DNA of 64,000 nt from Bacillus sp. FJAT-50079 (GTDB lineage: Bacteria > Bacillota > Bacilli > Bacillales > Bacillaceae_C). Both the position numbers and the translations under genes were made by a program. Position 1 is the stretch's first letter. Each line of letters begins with the position of its first letter. The stretch is from the NCBI RefSeq assembly GCF_018343515.1, contig NZ_JAGYPD010000002.1, positions 124,001 through 188,000 on the forward strand, read 5' to 3'. Shown in pieces: positions 17,809-27,756 of this stretch. The notes under the pieces were generated by a model, which searched no databases, had not been told where the DNA came from, and was given only the letters and a program-made list of their open reading frames with translations.

Positions 17809-18189
17809 ATGGTGGCTTCTATCACTGTGTCTTGGATGTTCTTAAAATCCCTCTATAAAAGCTGTGGCGGTAAGATATATGAATGTGAAGACTGTTCAGG
17901 ATGCCCACTTCGTTCATCTTGTACGAAATCGAAAGAAGAAAACAATCGAAAATTAATGGTGAATGAGAAATGGGAACAACAAAAAGAATATGTGAGAGCG
18001 AAGCTTTCAGAAGAAAAAACGGGTAGCCTTTACCGTCAACGTAAGATTGACGAAGAACCAGTTTTTGGATTCTTGAAGGCTAATTTGCGTTTCACTCGAT
18101 TTTCTGTCCGAGGTAAATCGAAGGTTGAAAACGAAATGGGGCTCGCATTAATGGCCGTGAATTTAAGAAAATTCACGGCCAACAACTAG
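17809..18189 (+). mobile_element. IS1182-type transposase C-terminal fragment
   Basis: Only the last 120 or so residues of a DDE transposase remain: a cysteine cluster (CGGKIYECEDCSGCPLRSSC) and the domain with the catalytic Glu, IDEEPVFGFLKANLRFTRF, then the C-terminal LMAVNLRKF. The first two catalytic Asp regions are missing, so it is inactive. The preceding 160 bases (17648-17808) hold no gene. Confidence 0.85.
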
Positions 18190-18211
18190 TGTAGTATGCA
18201 AATTAGAATAA

Positions 18212-18258
18212 AGAAAAAAAGAAGGAAATTGAGTACACTCAATTTCCCTTTTTTCTTT
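18212..18258. terminator. Bidirectional terminator
   Basis: GGAAATTGAGT (18224-18234) pairs perfectly with ACTCAATTTCC (18237-18247), flanked by an A-rich tract and a T-rich tract; serves the transposase fragment and the converging CPBP gene. Confidence 0.75.
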
Positions 18259-18318
18259 ATTTGAAGCTAGTTATGTCCCAGCCTTCTTAAATTGGAATTT
18301 AATTACTTAACATTATAC

Positions 18319-19119
18319 CTATACTATTCGGCTGTTCTTCTTGTCGTATATCACAACGGTTACAATTGAAACAAGAACAATCACAGTATTTGCGGCAATG
18401 GTTCCCGCCCAAGTCATAGTCATGGTGCCGAAGATGGGGGATGCCGCATTGAACATGGTGTGGAATAATACGCACATAAACACACGGCCTTTTCCTGATA
18501 TTTTGTAGATTGCCCCGTTGAAAAACCGAAATGCAATGAGTTGAACTGCAAACATCCCAAAGTTAATGAGTCCCTCTCCGTGATTCGTCCCCGGAATGAA
18601 AAAGAGAGGGATATGCCATAAAATCCAAATGATTCCTACAAAAAAAGAAGACAAAACAAAACCGTATTTTTTGTCAAGCTCAGGCTGCAATATGTACATC
18701 CAGCCAGCTTCCTCCAAGCCACCGATTATAAGATTACCAAGCAGGGAAAGGAAGAACGTATAAAATGGAAGCACCATTTCCGTGCGGCCTGAAACTGCAA
18801 TATGTATCAAAAAATACAGTGCAAGTCCTGCAACAACAAACAAATAGAGAGATATGCTATTTTTGGCATAAAAAACAGTTTTCAACCATTCCTTGAAACC
18901 TGCTATTTTGTTATTTTTCTTCAGAACGATATATGAAGCAATAGCGGGCGACAAAATATAGATTGCAAAAGGGATATTCATCCCGAATTGCTGTAACGAG
19001 TGAACCCAATTGTGAACCGAATATCCGAATTGCCCAAGAGCAATCAAAGCACCTGACACAAGATAGGCTATGCAAAATGTCAGCATCGTAAATTGTACTG
19101 TGATTTTTTTGTCTATCAC
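18319..19119 (-). CDS. CPBP-family intramembrane protease-like protein
   Basis: A 266-residue protein with about seven membrane spans. The family motifs are EEAGWM (motif 1, normally EExxxR, so Arg is replaced by Met), the motif-2 His in WILWHIPLFF, and HTMFNA (motif 3). Relatives are CAAX-type proteases or bacteriocin self-immunity proteins. The altered motif 1 makes catalysis uncertain. GTG start at 19119 (GTGATAGACAAA) after GAGGTGAAG. Monocistronic. Confidence 0.8.
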   Translation of the reverse strand: MIDKKITVQFTMLTFCIAYLVSGALIALGQFGYSVHNWVHSLQQFGMNIPFAIYILSPAIASYIVLKKNNKIAGFKEWLKTVFYAKNSISLYLFVVAGLALYFLIHIAVSGRTEMVLPFYTFFLSLLGNLIIGGLEEAGWMYILQPELDKKYGFVLSSFFVGIIWILWHIPLFFIPGTNHGEGLINFGMFAVQLIAFRFFNGAIYKISGKGRVFMCVLFHTMFNAASPIFGTMTMTWAGTIAANTVIVLVSIVTVVIYDKKNSRIV

Positions 19120-19375
19120 GATTTCTTCACCTCACATTTTAAAGTATACATTAAATTTTAACGGATGGACGCTTTGACTTTTATCACCTAATGTTTGCTT
19201 TCTGCCAATTCAAAGTTGCGCTCCGCACAAAATATAAATAGCCTACAGTTACAACTACTAAACTAAATTCTGATTTATTCAATTACAGCAGAGATGGATT
19301 AAAAAGGAGGCACTGCATATTTATTATCACAACATGTGCTTCAAGATATAAATGACTTTGTCTACAGTCTGAGAT

Positions 19376-19404
19376 CCTAGCAATTCGTTTTGCTAGGATC
19401 TTTT
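19376..19404 (-). terminator. Terminator hairpin after VOC gene
   Basis: GATCCTAGCAA pairs with TTGCTAGGATC around a short TTCGTT loop, followed by TTTTAT on the plus side. Confidence 0.6.
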
Positions 19405-19417
19405 ATGGCTTATAGAG

Positions 19418-19822
19418 TTAACAATAGTCAGGTGCTACCAATTCGACCTTAATTCGATCGGGATCTTCAAAGTAAACAGCGTATTGTTTCTCTCCTCCAG
19501 CATATGGATGTTTGTTAGTATAAAGGATTTTTATTCCCCTTTTTTCTAATTTGCTTGTCATATCATCAACCTGTTTGCGTGAGCTTGCATGAAATGCTAA
19601 ATGGTTAAGACCTACTCGACAGCGATGGTAGGAGATATCAAGAAATCTTTCCTCCGCTTGCACAAAAACAATATAAGTTTCGCCTATTTTCCAGCTCCGC
19701 CCACTTTCCCATTCCTGATAAAGGCGATAACCTAATTCCTCTAAGAACCACTCCCAAAAATCAATCGTTCTTTTTAAATCAGATACGTATATTTCAATGT
19801 GATGAATAAGCCCCTGTGACAA
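19418..19822 (-). CDS. VOC/glyoxalase-fold protein
   Basis: A 134-residue single-domain vicinal-oxygen-chelate protein. Starts at TTG 19822 after AGGGAGGG; metal-ligand candidates are His8/Glu10 in HHIEIYVSD, His in GLNHLAFH, and Glu in DRIKVELVAP. Function unknown (lactoylglutathione lyase-like or thiol-transferase type). Hairpin-type AT-rich region follows at 19378-19402 (GATCCTAGCAA ... TTGCTAGGATC), its likely terminator. Confidence 0.75.
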   Translation of the reverse strand: MSQGLIHHIEIYVSDLKRTIDFWEWFLEELGYRLYQEWESGRSWKIGETYIVFVQAEERFLDISYHRCRVGLNHLAFHASSRKQVDDMTSKLEKRGIKILYTNKHPYAGGEKQYAVYFEDPDRIKVELVAPDYC

Positions 19823-20192
19823 TGGATACCCTCCCTATGGTTATACAATTTTAAAACTTCTACTTGTATAGATTGTACCAGACGATTAAACCGCTGTGTT
19901 CCCATTTTAATTTAGCAGGAAGGATTAGAAGAAAGGAACACATTGTTCTACATTTTTCGAACGTTGAGCTGATAGTATGGCAATGAAGGCTAGTTCACCA
20001 ACCCTATGTATGAAGCGTAAAAATGAAGGATTATTTAAATGTTCAGGTGAACGAAACATTTTCTATTTGTTTTATTCATCAAGTTTGATAAACTCGTGTA
20101 TTATTAGAGAGCTTCAATATTTCCTAAATTTTCAGATTGTATAGTTAATGATAGGCTAGTTTGTTTCAGATAATATAAGGGTGGGAGTAAAT
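19823..20192. other. Divergent intergenic region
   Basis: 370 bases between the VOC gene and the MccF-like gene. No gene, repeat or clear structured RNA seen; promoters for both directions are expected here. Confidence 0.5.
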
Positions 20193-21224
20193 ATGTTAAT
20201 AAAGCCAAAGAAATTGCAAGCAGGGGATCGTGTTGCAACAGTAAGTCCTTCATGGGGAGGAGCAGGTGATCCAGAACTTAGATGGCGATATGAACAAGGG
20301 GTAAAGAGATTAGAAGAAGTGTTTGGATTAAAAGTTACTCCAATGCCGAATAGTTTGAAAGGTGGAGACTATCTTTATAAAAATCCACAAGCTCGTGCGG
20401 AAGATTTGATGTCGGCATTTAAGGATGAAAGCATTAAAGCAATTTTTGCAAATATTGGCGGTGAAGATAGTATCCGCTTGCTACCTTATATTGATTTTGA
20501 TGTAATACGTGAAAACCCAAAAATTTTCATGGGTTATTCTGATGTGACCATTTCGCATTTATTTTGTCATAAAGCAGGAATTTCTTCTTTTTACGGCCCA
20601 GCGATTTTAACCGACTTTGCTGAGAACGTTCAGATGGATCCTTATACAATTGAAATGATCAATCGAACCCTCTTTTCAAATGAGATAGTTGGTGAGATAC
20701 AACCGGCTAAAGAATGGACAAGCGAATTTTTAGAATGGGCTGAAGAGAATAAGAATTTGCGGCGGACAATGCGGAAAAATGCAGGCGTTGAAGTCCTTCA
20801 GGGATCAGGAGTAGTACGAGGACGATTGATTGGGGGATGTATCGAAGTACTAGAATTTGCAAAAGGAACAGAACTTTGGCCTGATAAAGAATATTGGAAA
20901 GATACGATTCTTTTCTTTGAGACATCTGAAGAAAAGCCGAAACCCGAATTGATTAAGTATTGGCTACGAAATTATGCCATTCAAGGCATTCTACAAAATG
21001 CGAATGGAATCATTTTTGGTAAACCACAGGACGAAAAGTATTACGACGAGTATAAAGTAGAAATACAAAAAGTTATGAAAGAATTTAATTTGGAGGATCT
21101 GCCGATTTTTTATAATCTGAATTTTGGTCATACCGAACCGAAATTTATTTTGCCATATGGAGCAATGGCAGAATTGAATTGTGCTAAGAAAACTTTCACC
21201 ATTTTAGAAAGTGGAGTGGAATAA
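20193..21224 (+). CDS. S66 peptidase (LD-carboxypeptidase / MccF-like)
   Basis: A 343-residue S66-family serine peptidase. Nucleophile Ser116 is in IFMGYSDVT, the Glu in GGCIEVLE and the His in NFGHTEPKF complete the triad. WGGAGDPELRWRYEQG and the long insertion near 175-195 are typical of the MccF side of the family, whose prototype cleaves processed microcin C and confers self-immunity; LD-carboxypeptidases of peptidoglycan recycling are the other branch. ATG 20193 follows GGTGGGAG (GTG 20181 overlaps this site). A detoxification role is inference. Confidence 0.85.
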   Translation: MLIKPKKLQAGDRVATVSPSWGGAGDPELRWRYEQGVKRLEEVFGLKVTPMPNSLKGGDYLYKNPQARAEDLMSAFKDESIKAIFANIGGEDSIRLLPYIDFDVIRENPKIFMGYSDVTISHLFCHKAGISSFYGPAILTDFAENVQMDPYTIEMINRTLFSNEIVGEIQPAKEWTSEFLEWAEENKNLRRTMRKNAGVEVLQGSGVVRGRLIGGCIEVLEFAKGTELWPDKEYWKDTILFFETSEEKPKPELIKYWLRNYAIQGILQNANGIIFGKPQDEKYYDEYKVEIQKVMKEFNLEDLPIFYNLNFGHTEPKFILPYGAMAELNCAKKTFTILESGVE

Positions 21225-21336
21225 TTCTTTTTAGTAAGATCTGTCCAAAAAGAGCACGAATAATCAGGTATGATGAATTCGTCGTTGATAAACTACTATT
21301 GAAAGGAGGAGGTTTCTTATCGAAGGACTGCAAAAT

Positions 21337-22182
21337 ATGCTAAATAGCATCGAACATATAGAAAGGAACTTAGACAATGAGCTTGTAATTGAAGATGTTG
21401 CTGCAGTGGCGTTCATGTCTAAATTTCACTTTCAGCGAATGTTCAAGATGTTAACTGGATATACCGTAAGTGAGTATATCCGAAATCGTCGGATGACAGT
21501 TGCTACGCAAAAGCTGATTCATTCTAAATCTAAAGTAATTGACATTGCAATGAAGTATGGATACGAGAGCCCGGAATCTTTCACAAAAGCATTTCGAAAA
21601 GTTCATGGGATTAGTCCATCTGACGCAAGGAAAAAGAGTACCTCCTTGAAGGCATATCCGAAACTTTCCTTTCAAATTCAAATAAAGGGTGATGTGGAAA
21701 TGGATTACAAGATTGTAGAAAAAGACAGCTTAAAAGTGATAGGAAAGAGCATCCGAACGAGTACAATTGGGGGGGAGAACAACCGAAAGATCGCTGCCTT
21801 CTGGATGGAATCGAATCAGAACGGATTTACAGAACATTTGGCTAAAAACTGCGGACCACTTGGATTAATAGGGATTTGCTTAGATTTTGACAAAGAGCAA
21901 GAAAATCTAACGTACCTGATCGGCGCGGAAAAAAATATTGAACAAATCCCAGTTGATTGGGAAGAAAGAGAAATCCCAGCTGCAACATGGGCTGTTTTTC
22001 CAGTACATGGGGCTATGCCTGAAGCAATGCCAAGAGTATGGGGGAGGATCTTTTCCGAATGGTTTCCATCAACTGGATACGAACATGCAGGTGGACCTGA
22101 AATGGAAGTATATTTAAGTGACACTGACCCCTATTCAGAGGATTATTATAGTGAGATATGGATCCCGGTTAAAAGCAAATAA
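21337..22182 (+). CDS. AraC-family regulator with GyrI-like effector domain
   Basis: A 281-residue protein. The N-terminal AraC double helix-turn-helix spans about residues 1-105 (KFHFQRMFKMLTGYTVSEYIR; DIAMKYGYESPESFTKAFRK). After a linker, residues 115-281 form a GyrI-like/BmrR-type small-molecule-binding domain ending in SEIWIPVK. Such proteins activate drug-efflux or stress genes. The strong ribosome site GGAGGAGG (21305-21312) is placed for an in-frame ATC at 21319 (IEGLQNM) rather than for ATG 21337, 24 bases away, so the true start may be the rare ATC or the original ATG may have mutated. Confidence 0.82.
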   Translation: MLNSIEHIERNLDNELVIEDVAAVAFMSKFHFQRMFKMLTGYTVSEYIRNRRMTVATQKLIHSKSKVIDIAMKYGYESPESFTKAFRKVHGISPSDARKKSTSLKAYPKLSFQIQIKGDVEMDYKIVEKDSLKVIGKSIRTSTIGGENNRKIAAFWMESNQNGFTEHLAKNCGPLGLIGICLDFDKEQENLTYLIGAEKNIEQIPVDWEEREIPAATWAVFPVHGAMPEAMPRVWGRIFSEWFPSTGYEHAGGPEMEVYLSDTDPYSEDYYSEIWIPVKSK

Positions 22183-22629
22183 AAGGCAAGCGTAATAACA
22201 ACTTTTAGAAGGACAAAAAAGCTTCTTAGGGAAGTATGATCATTAATTATAACTTCATATCTAGTTTTCAGACTATAATCCATTTTGATAAATATTTTCA
22301 CGAAATGGATTATTTTTTTCTGCAAACCTTTTTAAACCACTCAAATAAAAGAAAGTCGATTCCTCTATCTCACTGCTAAATCCCCTGTTCGAAATGACTA
22401 TAAAAACTTTTCAAATATAGTATTTCATCGGTTTATAAGAACATTACTAAAAATGAAAAGATCAAGGCTGATAAATGAATTGAATAACGATTTCATGTGC
22501 ATGATCTAAATAGTACACATCTTTTCACCTATGTGTGAAAAAGTGTGTATTAATTTATCTTATCATTGTTCCTATAATAAAAGCGCAGGTTGAAAATGCT
22601 TACCTACTAGAATGAAGGAGGAGAATGAT
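22183..22629. other. Intergenic region upstream of gut operon
   Basis: Contains the terminator of the AraC gene at 22275-22319; the remaining 300 bases hold the gut promoter region. I found no convincing cre (CcpA) box; TGAAAATGCTTACC near 22594 resembles one but lacks the central CG. Confidence 0.45.
22275..22319 (+). terminator. Intrinsic terminator
   Basis: ATAATCCATTT (22275-22285) pairs with AAATGGATTAT (22303-22313), followed by TTTTTT. Confidence 0.8.
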
Positions 22630-23430
22630 ATGGGTAATACTTGGCTTGGTTTAGATGGAAAAGTCGCAATTGTAACCGGTGGTGCTTCTGGCATTGGATT
22701 AAATATTTCTAATGAACTAGTAAAGAATGGGGCAAAAGTTGTTGTTGCTGATTTGAATGGAGAAGAAGGACAACAAGCGAATGGCTCATATTTTCTGAAG
22801 TGCGATGTAACAAAAAAGGAAAGTGTTGATCAAACTGTAGCTAGAACGGTTGAATTATTTGGTTCAGTAGATATTCTAGTGAATAATGCAGGGGTCAATC
22901 TTCCTCGTTTATTGGTTGATGATAAAGGCGAAAGACCAGAATATGAACTAAGTGAAAAAGATTTTGATTTTATGGTGGCAGTCAATCAGAAAGGTCCATA
23001 CCTTTTTGCACAGGCATCTGCTAAAGAAATGTTAAAACATAATAAAGGTATTATTATTAATGTTTCTTCTGAAGCGGGACAAGAAGGTTCAGCGGGTCAA
23101 AGTTGCTATTCTGCTACAAAAGGCGCGGTCATTGCATTTACTCGTGCATGGGCGAAAGAATTAGGAAAATACAATATACGTGTTGTCGCGATTGCCCCTG
23201 GAATTCTTGAAACAACTGGTTTAAGAACAGATGCTTATAATGAAGCATTGGCTTACACCCGTGGTGTGACAGTAGATGGTTTATCAAGTGATTATAGTAA
23301 ATCCATCCCACTTGGAAGAGAAGGGAAATTAACTGAAATAGGCGATCTTGTTTCTTACCTCGCTTCTGACCGATCTAGTTATATTACTGGAACGACCATT
23401 AACATCTCGGGCGGAAAATCACGCGGATAA
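22630..23430 (+). CDS. gutF: Sorbitol-6-phosphate 2-dehydrogenase (SDR)
   Basis: A 266-residue short-chain dehydrogenase that oxidises sorbitol 6-phosphate to fructose 6-phosphate with NAD. TGGASGIG at residues 16-23 binds NAD; NNAG at 85-88 and Y160-x-x-x-K164 (CYSATKGA) give the catalytic site. ATG 22630 follows AAGGAGGAG; the ATG at 22612 overlaps that site. It heads a cluster with the gene order of the lactobacillar gutFRMCBA operon, which gives the substrate assignment. Confidence 0.88.
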   Translation: MGNTWLGLDGKVAIVTGGASGIGLNISNELVKNGAKVVVADLNGEEGQQANGSYFLKCDVTKKESVDQTVARTVELFGSVDILVNNAGVNLPRLLVDDKGERPEYELSEKDFDFMVAVNQKGPYLFAQASAKEMLKHNKGIIINVSSEAGQEGSAGQSCYSATKGAVIAFTRAWAKELGKYNIRVVAIAPGILETTGLRTDAYNEALAYTRGVTVDGLSSDYSKSIPLGREGKLTEIGDLVSYLASDRSSYITGTTINISGGKSRG

Positions 23431-23553
23431 CCTGTAAGGAAAAGAGGCAGATCAAAGCCTTAATGAATCGCCAGTGAAAAGGTTGTTCAAATGACTGTAT
23501 TTCTTTGAGCGCTGCATGATTACTGGCATTCAGTTCGATTAAGAGGTGACGAA

Positions 23554-25476
23554 ATGTCTAATATGATACTAAGTGATAGAGTGGTCCAAATCATTGAGAT
23601 AGCTCGAAAGAAATCCTACAGTTCCCTTGATGATCTGGCTGAAGGATTGGCAGTGAGTACAAGGTCGATCCGCAATTATATTAAGCAGTTGAATAATGAT
23701 CTGATCGGAATTGTCTCTTTAAAAAATGAAAAAGGGAAAGGCTATTACTTGCATGTTTTGGATGAGCCAATGCTTCAGTCCTTGCTTGAAATAAATAAAT
23801 CAGACGAATTGCTTGATTCACCAAAACGCAGGATGGCACTGATTATTGATCGATTGATCAATAGTGAAGAGATTTATACTTTAGATGATTTGGCCTTTGA
23901 AATGCATATGAGCAGAACGACTTTAATTAATGAATTGAAAAAGTCGTCTGTTTCCTTGAAGTCGTATAACTTAATCATTCAAGGAAAGCAAAACAAAGGG
24001 ATGTATTTAAGTGGAAAGGAACTCGACCTGCGATTCTTTCTCTTAGATAACATATACGATTTATTGTATGACTCATATCCAATTGACCCCGACATCATAG
24101 AAGAGATTGTAAAGATTTGCATTCAGCATGATTTGGAATCCACCACGCAAACAAGATTATTACAATTTATCATCGTAATGTTGGATCGGCTTTTAAAGGA
24201 TCATCCACTAACGGAAATGGATGAGAAGCATAAAAAGTTATTGGATTCAAAAGACTATGAGATTGCATTAGAAATCGTTCATGCGATCGAAAGTCAGCTG
24301 CCAATCAAGATTCCTCAGCTTGAAATTTTGTTTATTACCATGCCGATTGCGGGGAGAAGAACGCCAACAAATAATCGAACAATGGCTAATATCGTGATTA
24401 CAGATGATATAAAAAACTTATTAGAATCAATTGTTGAGCAGGTGGGATTTAATAAGGAAATTATTAAGGAAAATGAATCCTTTTTTACGGATCTCCAATA
24501 TCATCTAACCTTCATGATCAACCGTTTGATCTTTGGTTTGCGCTTAAAAAATCCTTTGCTCGCTGATGTAAAAGAGAAATACCCTGTCGCTTTTAAAATG
24601 GCACAAATTGCCGGTCAAGTAATTGAAAATAAGTATGAACTTGAAGTGACAGAAGATGAGCTCGGTTATCTAGCTTTCTATTTTGGCGTCTTTATCACGA
24701 ACAATGATGTCAAGGTGAAACGATTTCAAAAAGCAGCCATCATTTGCGGAACTGGAAGAGGTACGGCTAAATTGGTTGCTATTCAATTGGAACGGATTCT
24801 CAATCAAGATACAGAGATCCACCTATACTCGGAACAAGAGGTGACGAAGGAGCTTTTAGCTCAGTATGATATCGTCTTTACGACGGTGACATTACCATTT
24901 GAAATGAGTACTCCATTCATTATGATTAGTGAAATTTTTAATGAAAAGAGTGTTGAAAGAGAAATTGAAAAGATTAGCTATATGCAAACATTTAAGATCC
25001 AAAATGGAAGTACTCATCATTCCATCTTAAAAAATCTGGTTACGAAAGATAAACTCTTCATGTTGGATAGTACAAATAGCTATCACGGAAATGTAAGAGA
25101 AATGATTGATCATTTAGTCCGTACAGGCTATCTCGATGCAGGTTTTAAAGAACGGTTAAAAGAGAGAGAAAATAAAGGATCAATGGTTTTTGATCATTAT
25201 ATTGCTTTACCACATACGTTTAATTACCAATCTTCTTCCATTGAGCTTGCAATTGGTATCTTTCCTGAAAGCGTCATCGCGGATGGGAAGGAAATAAAAC
25301 TTGTCTTCCTTCTAGGATTACCAGAACAACAATCGGACAACATCGAGCACCTAATTGTAAAAATCTATGATGAAATTATTCGTATCGCTAATAATAAGAA
25401 GTTAATTAACGTATTGGTTCGTGCAAAAGGTTACGATGATGTGATGAAAATTCTAGAAGAGGGAAGTAGACCGTAG
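23554..25476 (+). CDS. gutR: PRD-containing PTS-responsive activator of gut operon
   Basis: A 640-residue BglG/MtlR-type activator: two N-terminal helix-turn-helix regions (VQIIEIARKKSYSSLDDLAE; YTLDDLAFEMHMSRTTLI), two PRD domains (about 195-400), a galactitol-type EIIB-like domain (AAIICGTGRGTAKLVA, near 405-490), and a C-terminal EIIA-fructose-like domain with IALPHTFNY. In this family PTS phosphorylation of PRD and EIIA-like histidines sets activity. The EIIB-like domain has Cys-Gly-Thr-Gly, the phospho-cysteine loop. Located between gutF and gutM, it is expected to activate the operon with GutM. Confidence 0.88.
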   Translation: MSNMILSDRVVQIIEIARKKSYSSLDDLAEGLAVSTRSIRNYIKQLNNDLIGIVSLKNEKGKGYYLHVLDEPMLQSLLEINKSDELLDSPKRRMALIIDRLINSEEIYTLDDLAFEMHMSRTTLINELKKSSVSLKSYNLIIQGKQNKGMYLSGKELDLRFFLLDNIYDLLYDSYPIDPDIIEEIVKICIQHDLESTTQTRLLQFIIVMLDRLLKDHPLTEMDEKHKKLLDSKDYEIALEIVHAIESQLPIKIPQLEILFITMPIAGRRTPTNNRTMANIVITDDIKNLLESIVEQVGFNKEIIKENESFFTDLQYHLTFMINRLIFGLRLKNPLLADVKEKYPVAFKMAQIAGQVIENKYELEVTEDELGYLAFYFGVFITNNDVKVKRFQKAAIICGTGRGTAKLVAIQLERILNQDTEIHLYSEQEVTKELLAQYDIVFTTVTLPFEMSTPFIMISEIFNEKSVEREIEKISYMQTFKIQNGSTHHSILKNLVTKDKLFMLDSTNSYHGNVREMIDHLVRTGYLDAGFKERLKERENKGSMVFDHYIALPHTFNYQSSSIELAIGIFPESVIADGKEIKLVFLLGLPEQQSDNIEHLIVKIYDEIIRIANNKKLINVLVRAKGYDDVMKILEEGSRP

Positions 25477-25676
25477 GAAAAAGATGAAAGCGGTATTCAT
25501 GAAAATGGTTATAAGGATTTGCTGATTTACATGAAGTGACGGGGAACAGCTATCATACCACCTGTACAATCAACCATTGTATTAGCTTTAGTTCGCTTAC
25601 TACCTTTATCACAAACGAAGACACTGCTCTTTCATCATTTGAATCATAAATAAATTTAAGTAAAAGGGATGAAGAG

Positions 25677-26102
25677 ATGATTTGGTATTTAATTATATTA
25701 GTTGGTATAGCGTGGCTTGTGCAGAGTATACTCGGCTTTCTTCAAATCAGGCATTTTAATAAGAAATATGCTGAAATGAGGTCAATGGGGCGAGTGGCAA
25801 TTGGAAAAAGGACAGGGAAGCTGCGAGCAGGTACCGTAGTGATGTTTTGCATTGATAAAAGAAATAAAATTTTAAAAGCAGCAAAAATGCAGGGGGTTAC
25901 TGTTTTTTCACGTGTAAGAGATTTAAAGGGCTTCGAAGGAAAATATTTATTGAAAATTTCGGAGGAAGACTTTAAAGGCGTGGATCAGTTAACTAGACTA
26001 GCGATTGCTGATGCCTTAAGAAGTTATGACATTATTTCTAAAGGCGGGGAGCTTAAAGTAAAAAAAGGATGGATTGATTATCTCATTCCTAAAAAGAAAT
26101 AA
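25677..26102 (+). CDS. gutM: Glucitol operon activator GutM/SrlM-like
   Basis: A 141-residue protein with one N-terminal membrane segment (MIWYLIILVGIAWLVQSIL) then a soluble part: FNKKYAEMRSMGRVAIGKRTGKLRAGTVVMF, the SrlM/GutM signature. In lactobacilli and E. coli it assists transcription of the glucitol genes. ATG 25677 after AAGAG. The 200 bases before it carry no gene. The spacing to gutC is 15 bases. Confidence 0.85.
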   Translation: MIWYLIILVGIAWLVQSILGFLQIRHFNKKYAEMRSMGRVAIGKRTGKLRAGTVVMFCIDKRNKILKAAKMQGVTVFSRVRDLKGFEGKYLLKISEEDFKGVDQLTRLAIADALRSYDIISKGGELKVKKGWIDYLIPKKK

Positions 26103-26117
26103 GAAAAAGGTGAAATA

Positions 26118-26663
26118 ATGGATACAGTTATAAAATATGCTGAAGGATTTATGAATTTATTTCGACACGGTGGAGAGGTTTTTGTGGACCTTGTTACTGG
26201 AATTGTACCACTTTTAATTATGTTATTGGTTGCAATGAATGCGTTAGTTCGTTTTGTGGGTGAAGAAAAAGTAGAAACACTAGCCAGAAAATCAGGGAAA
26301 AATCCTTTTACTAGATACTTTGTCTTACCTGTTATCGGAACATTTGTATTGGCAAATCCAATGACATTATCACTGGGAAGGTTTCTGCCGGAAAAGTACA
26401 AACCAAGTTATTACGCAGCAGCTTCATATTCATGCCATACGCATAACGGATTATTTCCACACGTAAATCCCGGCGAATTATTTGTATTCTTAGGAATTGC
26501 GGCTGGAATCACTAGCTTAGGTCATGACATCACAGAATTAGCCCTTCGTTATTTCCTAGTAGGTATTGTGACAAACTTCTTAAGAGGTTGGGTAACGGAT
26601 TTAACAACAGCATATGTAGCAAAACAACAAAACGTAAAATTAAAAGATTCTGTTCAATTATAG
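26118..26663 (+). CDS. gutC: PTS glucitol/sorbitol EIIC subunit
   Basis: A 181-residue membrane protein, the SrlA-type EIIC2/N-terminal permease part. [61 protein letters not shown] and [12 protein letters not shown] are family landmarks. With the B-C protein it forms the membrane channel that imports sorbitol as sorbitol 6-phosphate. AAAGGTG ribosome site; 12 bases to the next gene. Confidence 0.92.
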   Translation: MDTVIKYAEGFMNLFRHGGEVFVDLVTGIVPLLIMLLVAMNALVRFVGEEKVETLARKSGKNPFTRYFVLPVIGTFVLANPMTLSLGRFLPEKYKPSYYAAASYSCHTHNGLFPHVNPGELFVFLGIAAGITSLGHDITELALRYFLVGIVTNFLRGWVTDLTTAYVAKQQNVKLKDSVQL

Positions 26664-26675
26664 GCGGTGGGAAAA

Positions 26676-27683
26676 ATGACAATATTTCAATCAATTAAAG
26701 TATCAAAAGGTTCAGGTGGCTTTGGTGGTCCATTAGTAATAACGCCAACAGCTGAGAAAAATAAAGTTGTGTACGTTACTGGCGGTCAAAGACCAGATAT
26801 TGCAGAGAAAATTGCCGAACTTACTGGATGTGAATTAGTCGATGGGTTTAAAACAAGCGTGCCAGAGAATGAAATGGCGTGTGTGATTATCGACTGTGGC
26901 GGAACGTTACGTTGTGGTCTATATCCTCAGAAACGAATTCCAACGATTAATATTATGCCAACTGGTCAAAGTGGACCACTTGCAAAACATATTACGGAAG
27001 ATATTTACGTTTCTGGAGTAAAGGTTGAAAATATTCAGCCGGCTGAAGCAGCTGCTACTCCTCAACAAGCTGCTACGCCAGTAAGCGAGGAAGAGAGCAA
27101 ACCAGAAGGAAAGTATAGTACAAATAAGAAAATTAGTGAGCAAACAAAACCAAAAGGCTTCATGGCAAGAGTCGGAATGGCTATGGGGTCGATTACAAAC
27201 GTATTTTACCAAGCTGGACGCGATGCAATCGATACAGTTATTAAAACGATTCTTCCATTTATGGCATTCGTTGCTATGCTCATTGGAGTTATTATTGAAA
27301 CTGGTATTGGCGATGTCTTTGCGAAATTCTTATCACCATTTGCTGGTTCAATCTGGGGACTTATCGTTATCGCGTTAGTATGTTCATTTCCACTTTTATC
27401 CCCATTCTTAGGACCTGGTGCAGTTATTGCACAAGTAGTAGGAACACTAATCGGTGTAGAGATTGGAAAGGGAAATATACCTGCACACTTAGCATTGCCT
27501 GCATTATTTGCGATAAACGCTCAAGCTGCGGCTGACTTCGTTCCAGTAGGTCTAGGATTGGCAGAAGCAGAGGTTGAAACGGTTGAAGTAGGTGTTCCAT
27601 CCGTCCTCTATTCAAGATTCTTAACAGGTGCACCAACCGTTTTTATCGCATGGCTAGCAAGTTTTGGATTATACGATAGTTAA
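26676..27683 (+). CDS. gutB: PTS glucitol/sorbitol EIIBC subunit
   Basis: A 335-residue SrlE-type protein: N-terminal EIIB (residues 1-120) with the probable phospho-cysteine in [11 protein letters not shown] (Cys74), a linker rich in Ala/Pro/Lys (125-165), and a C-terminal membrane part with about five spans ([39 protein letters not shown]). ATG 26676 after GGTGGG; GTG 26667 overlaps that site. Transfers phosphate from EIIA to sorbitol. A perfect 14-bp hairpin follows the stop codon. Confidence 0.92.
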   Translation: MTIFQSIKVSKGSGGFGGPLVITPTAEKNKVVYVTGGQRPDIAEKIAELTGCELVDGFKTSVPENEMACVIIDCGGTLRCGLYPQKRIPTINIMPTGQSGPLAKHITEDIYVSGVKVENIQPAEAAATPQQAATPVSEEESKPEGKYSTNKKISEQTKPKGFMARVGMAMGSITNVFYQAGRDAIDTVIKTILPFMAFVAMLIGVIIETGIGDVFAKFLSPFAGSIWGLIVIALVCSFPLLSPFLGPGAVIAQVVGTLIGVEIGKGNIPAHLALPALFAINAQAAADFVPVGLGLAEAEVETVEVGVPSVLYSRFLTGAPTVFIAWLASFGLYDS

Positions 27684-27689
27684 CTATTA

Positions 27690-27728
27690 AAAAGTCTATA
27701 CAGAATTCCATATCCTGTATAGACTTTT
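27690..27728 (+). promoter_or_regulatory. Intercistronic hairpin gutB/gutA
   Basis: AAAAGTCTATACAG (27690-27703) pairs perfectly with CTGTATAGACTTTT (27715-27728) around an 11-base loop. The following bases are ACAG, so it is a weak terminator at best; it may trim or stabilise the messenger and set the ratio of upstream to downstream products. Confidence 0.75.
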
Positions 27729-27756
27729 ACAGAATATCGATAAAGGAGAGTTTATG

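Noticed and set aside
22560-22612. Candidate cre box upstream of the gut operon
   Set aside because: TGAAAATGCTTACC lacks the central CG and the right half of the consensus; too weak to report as a CcpA site.
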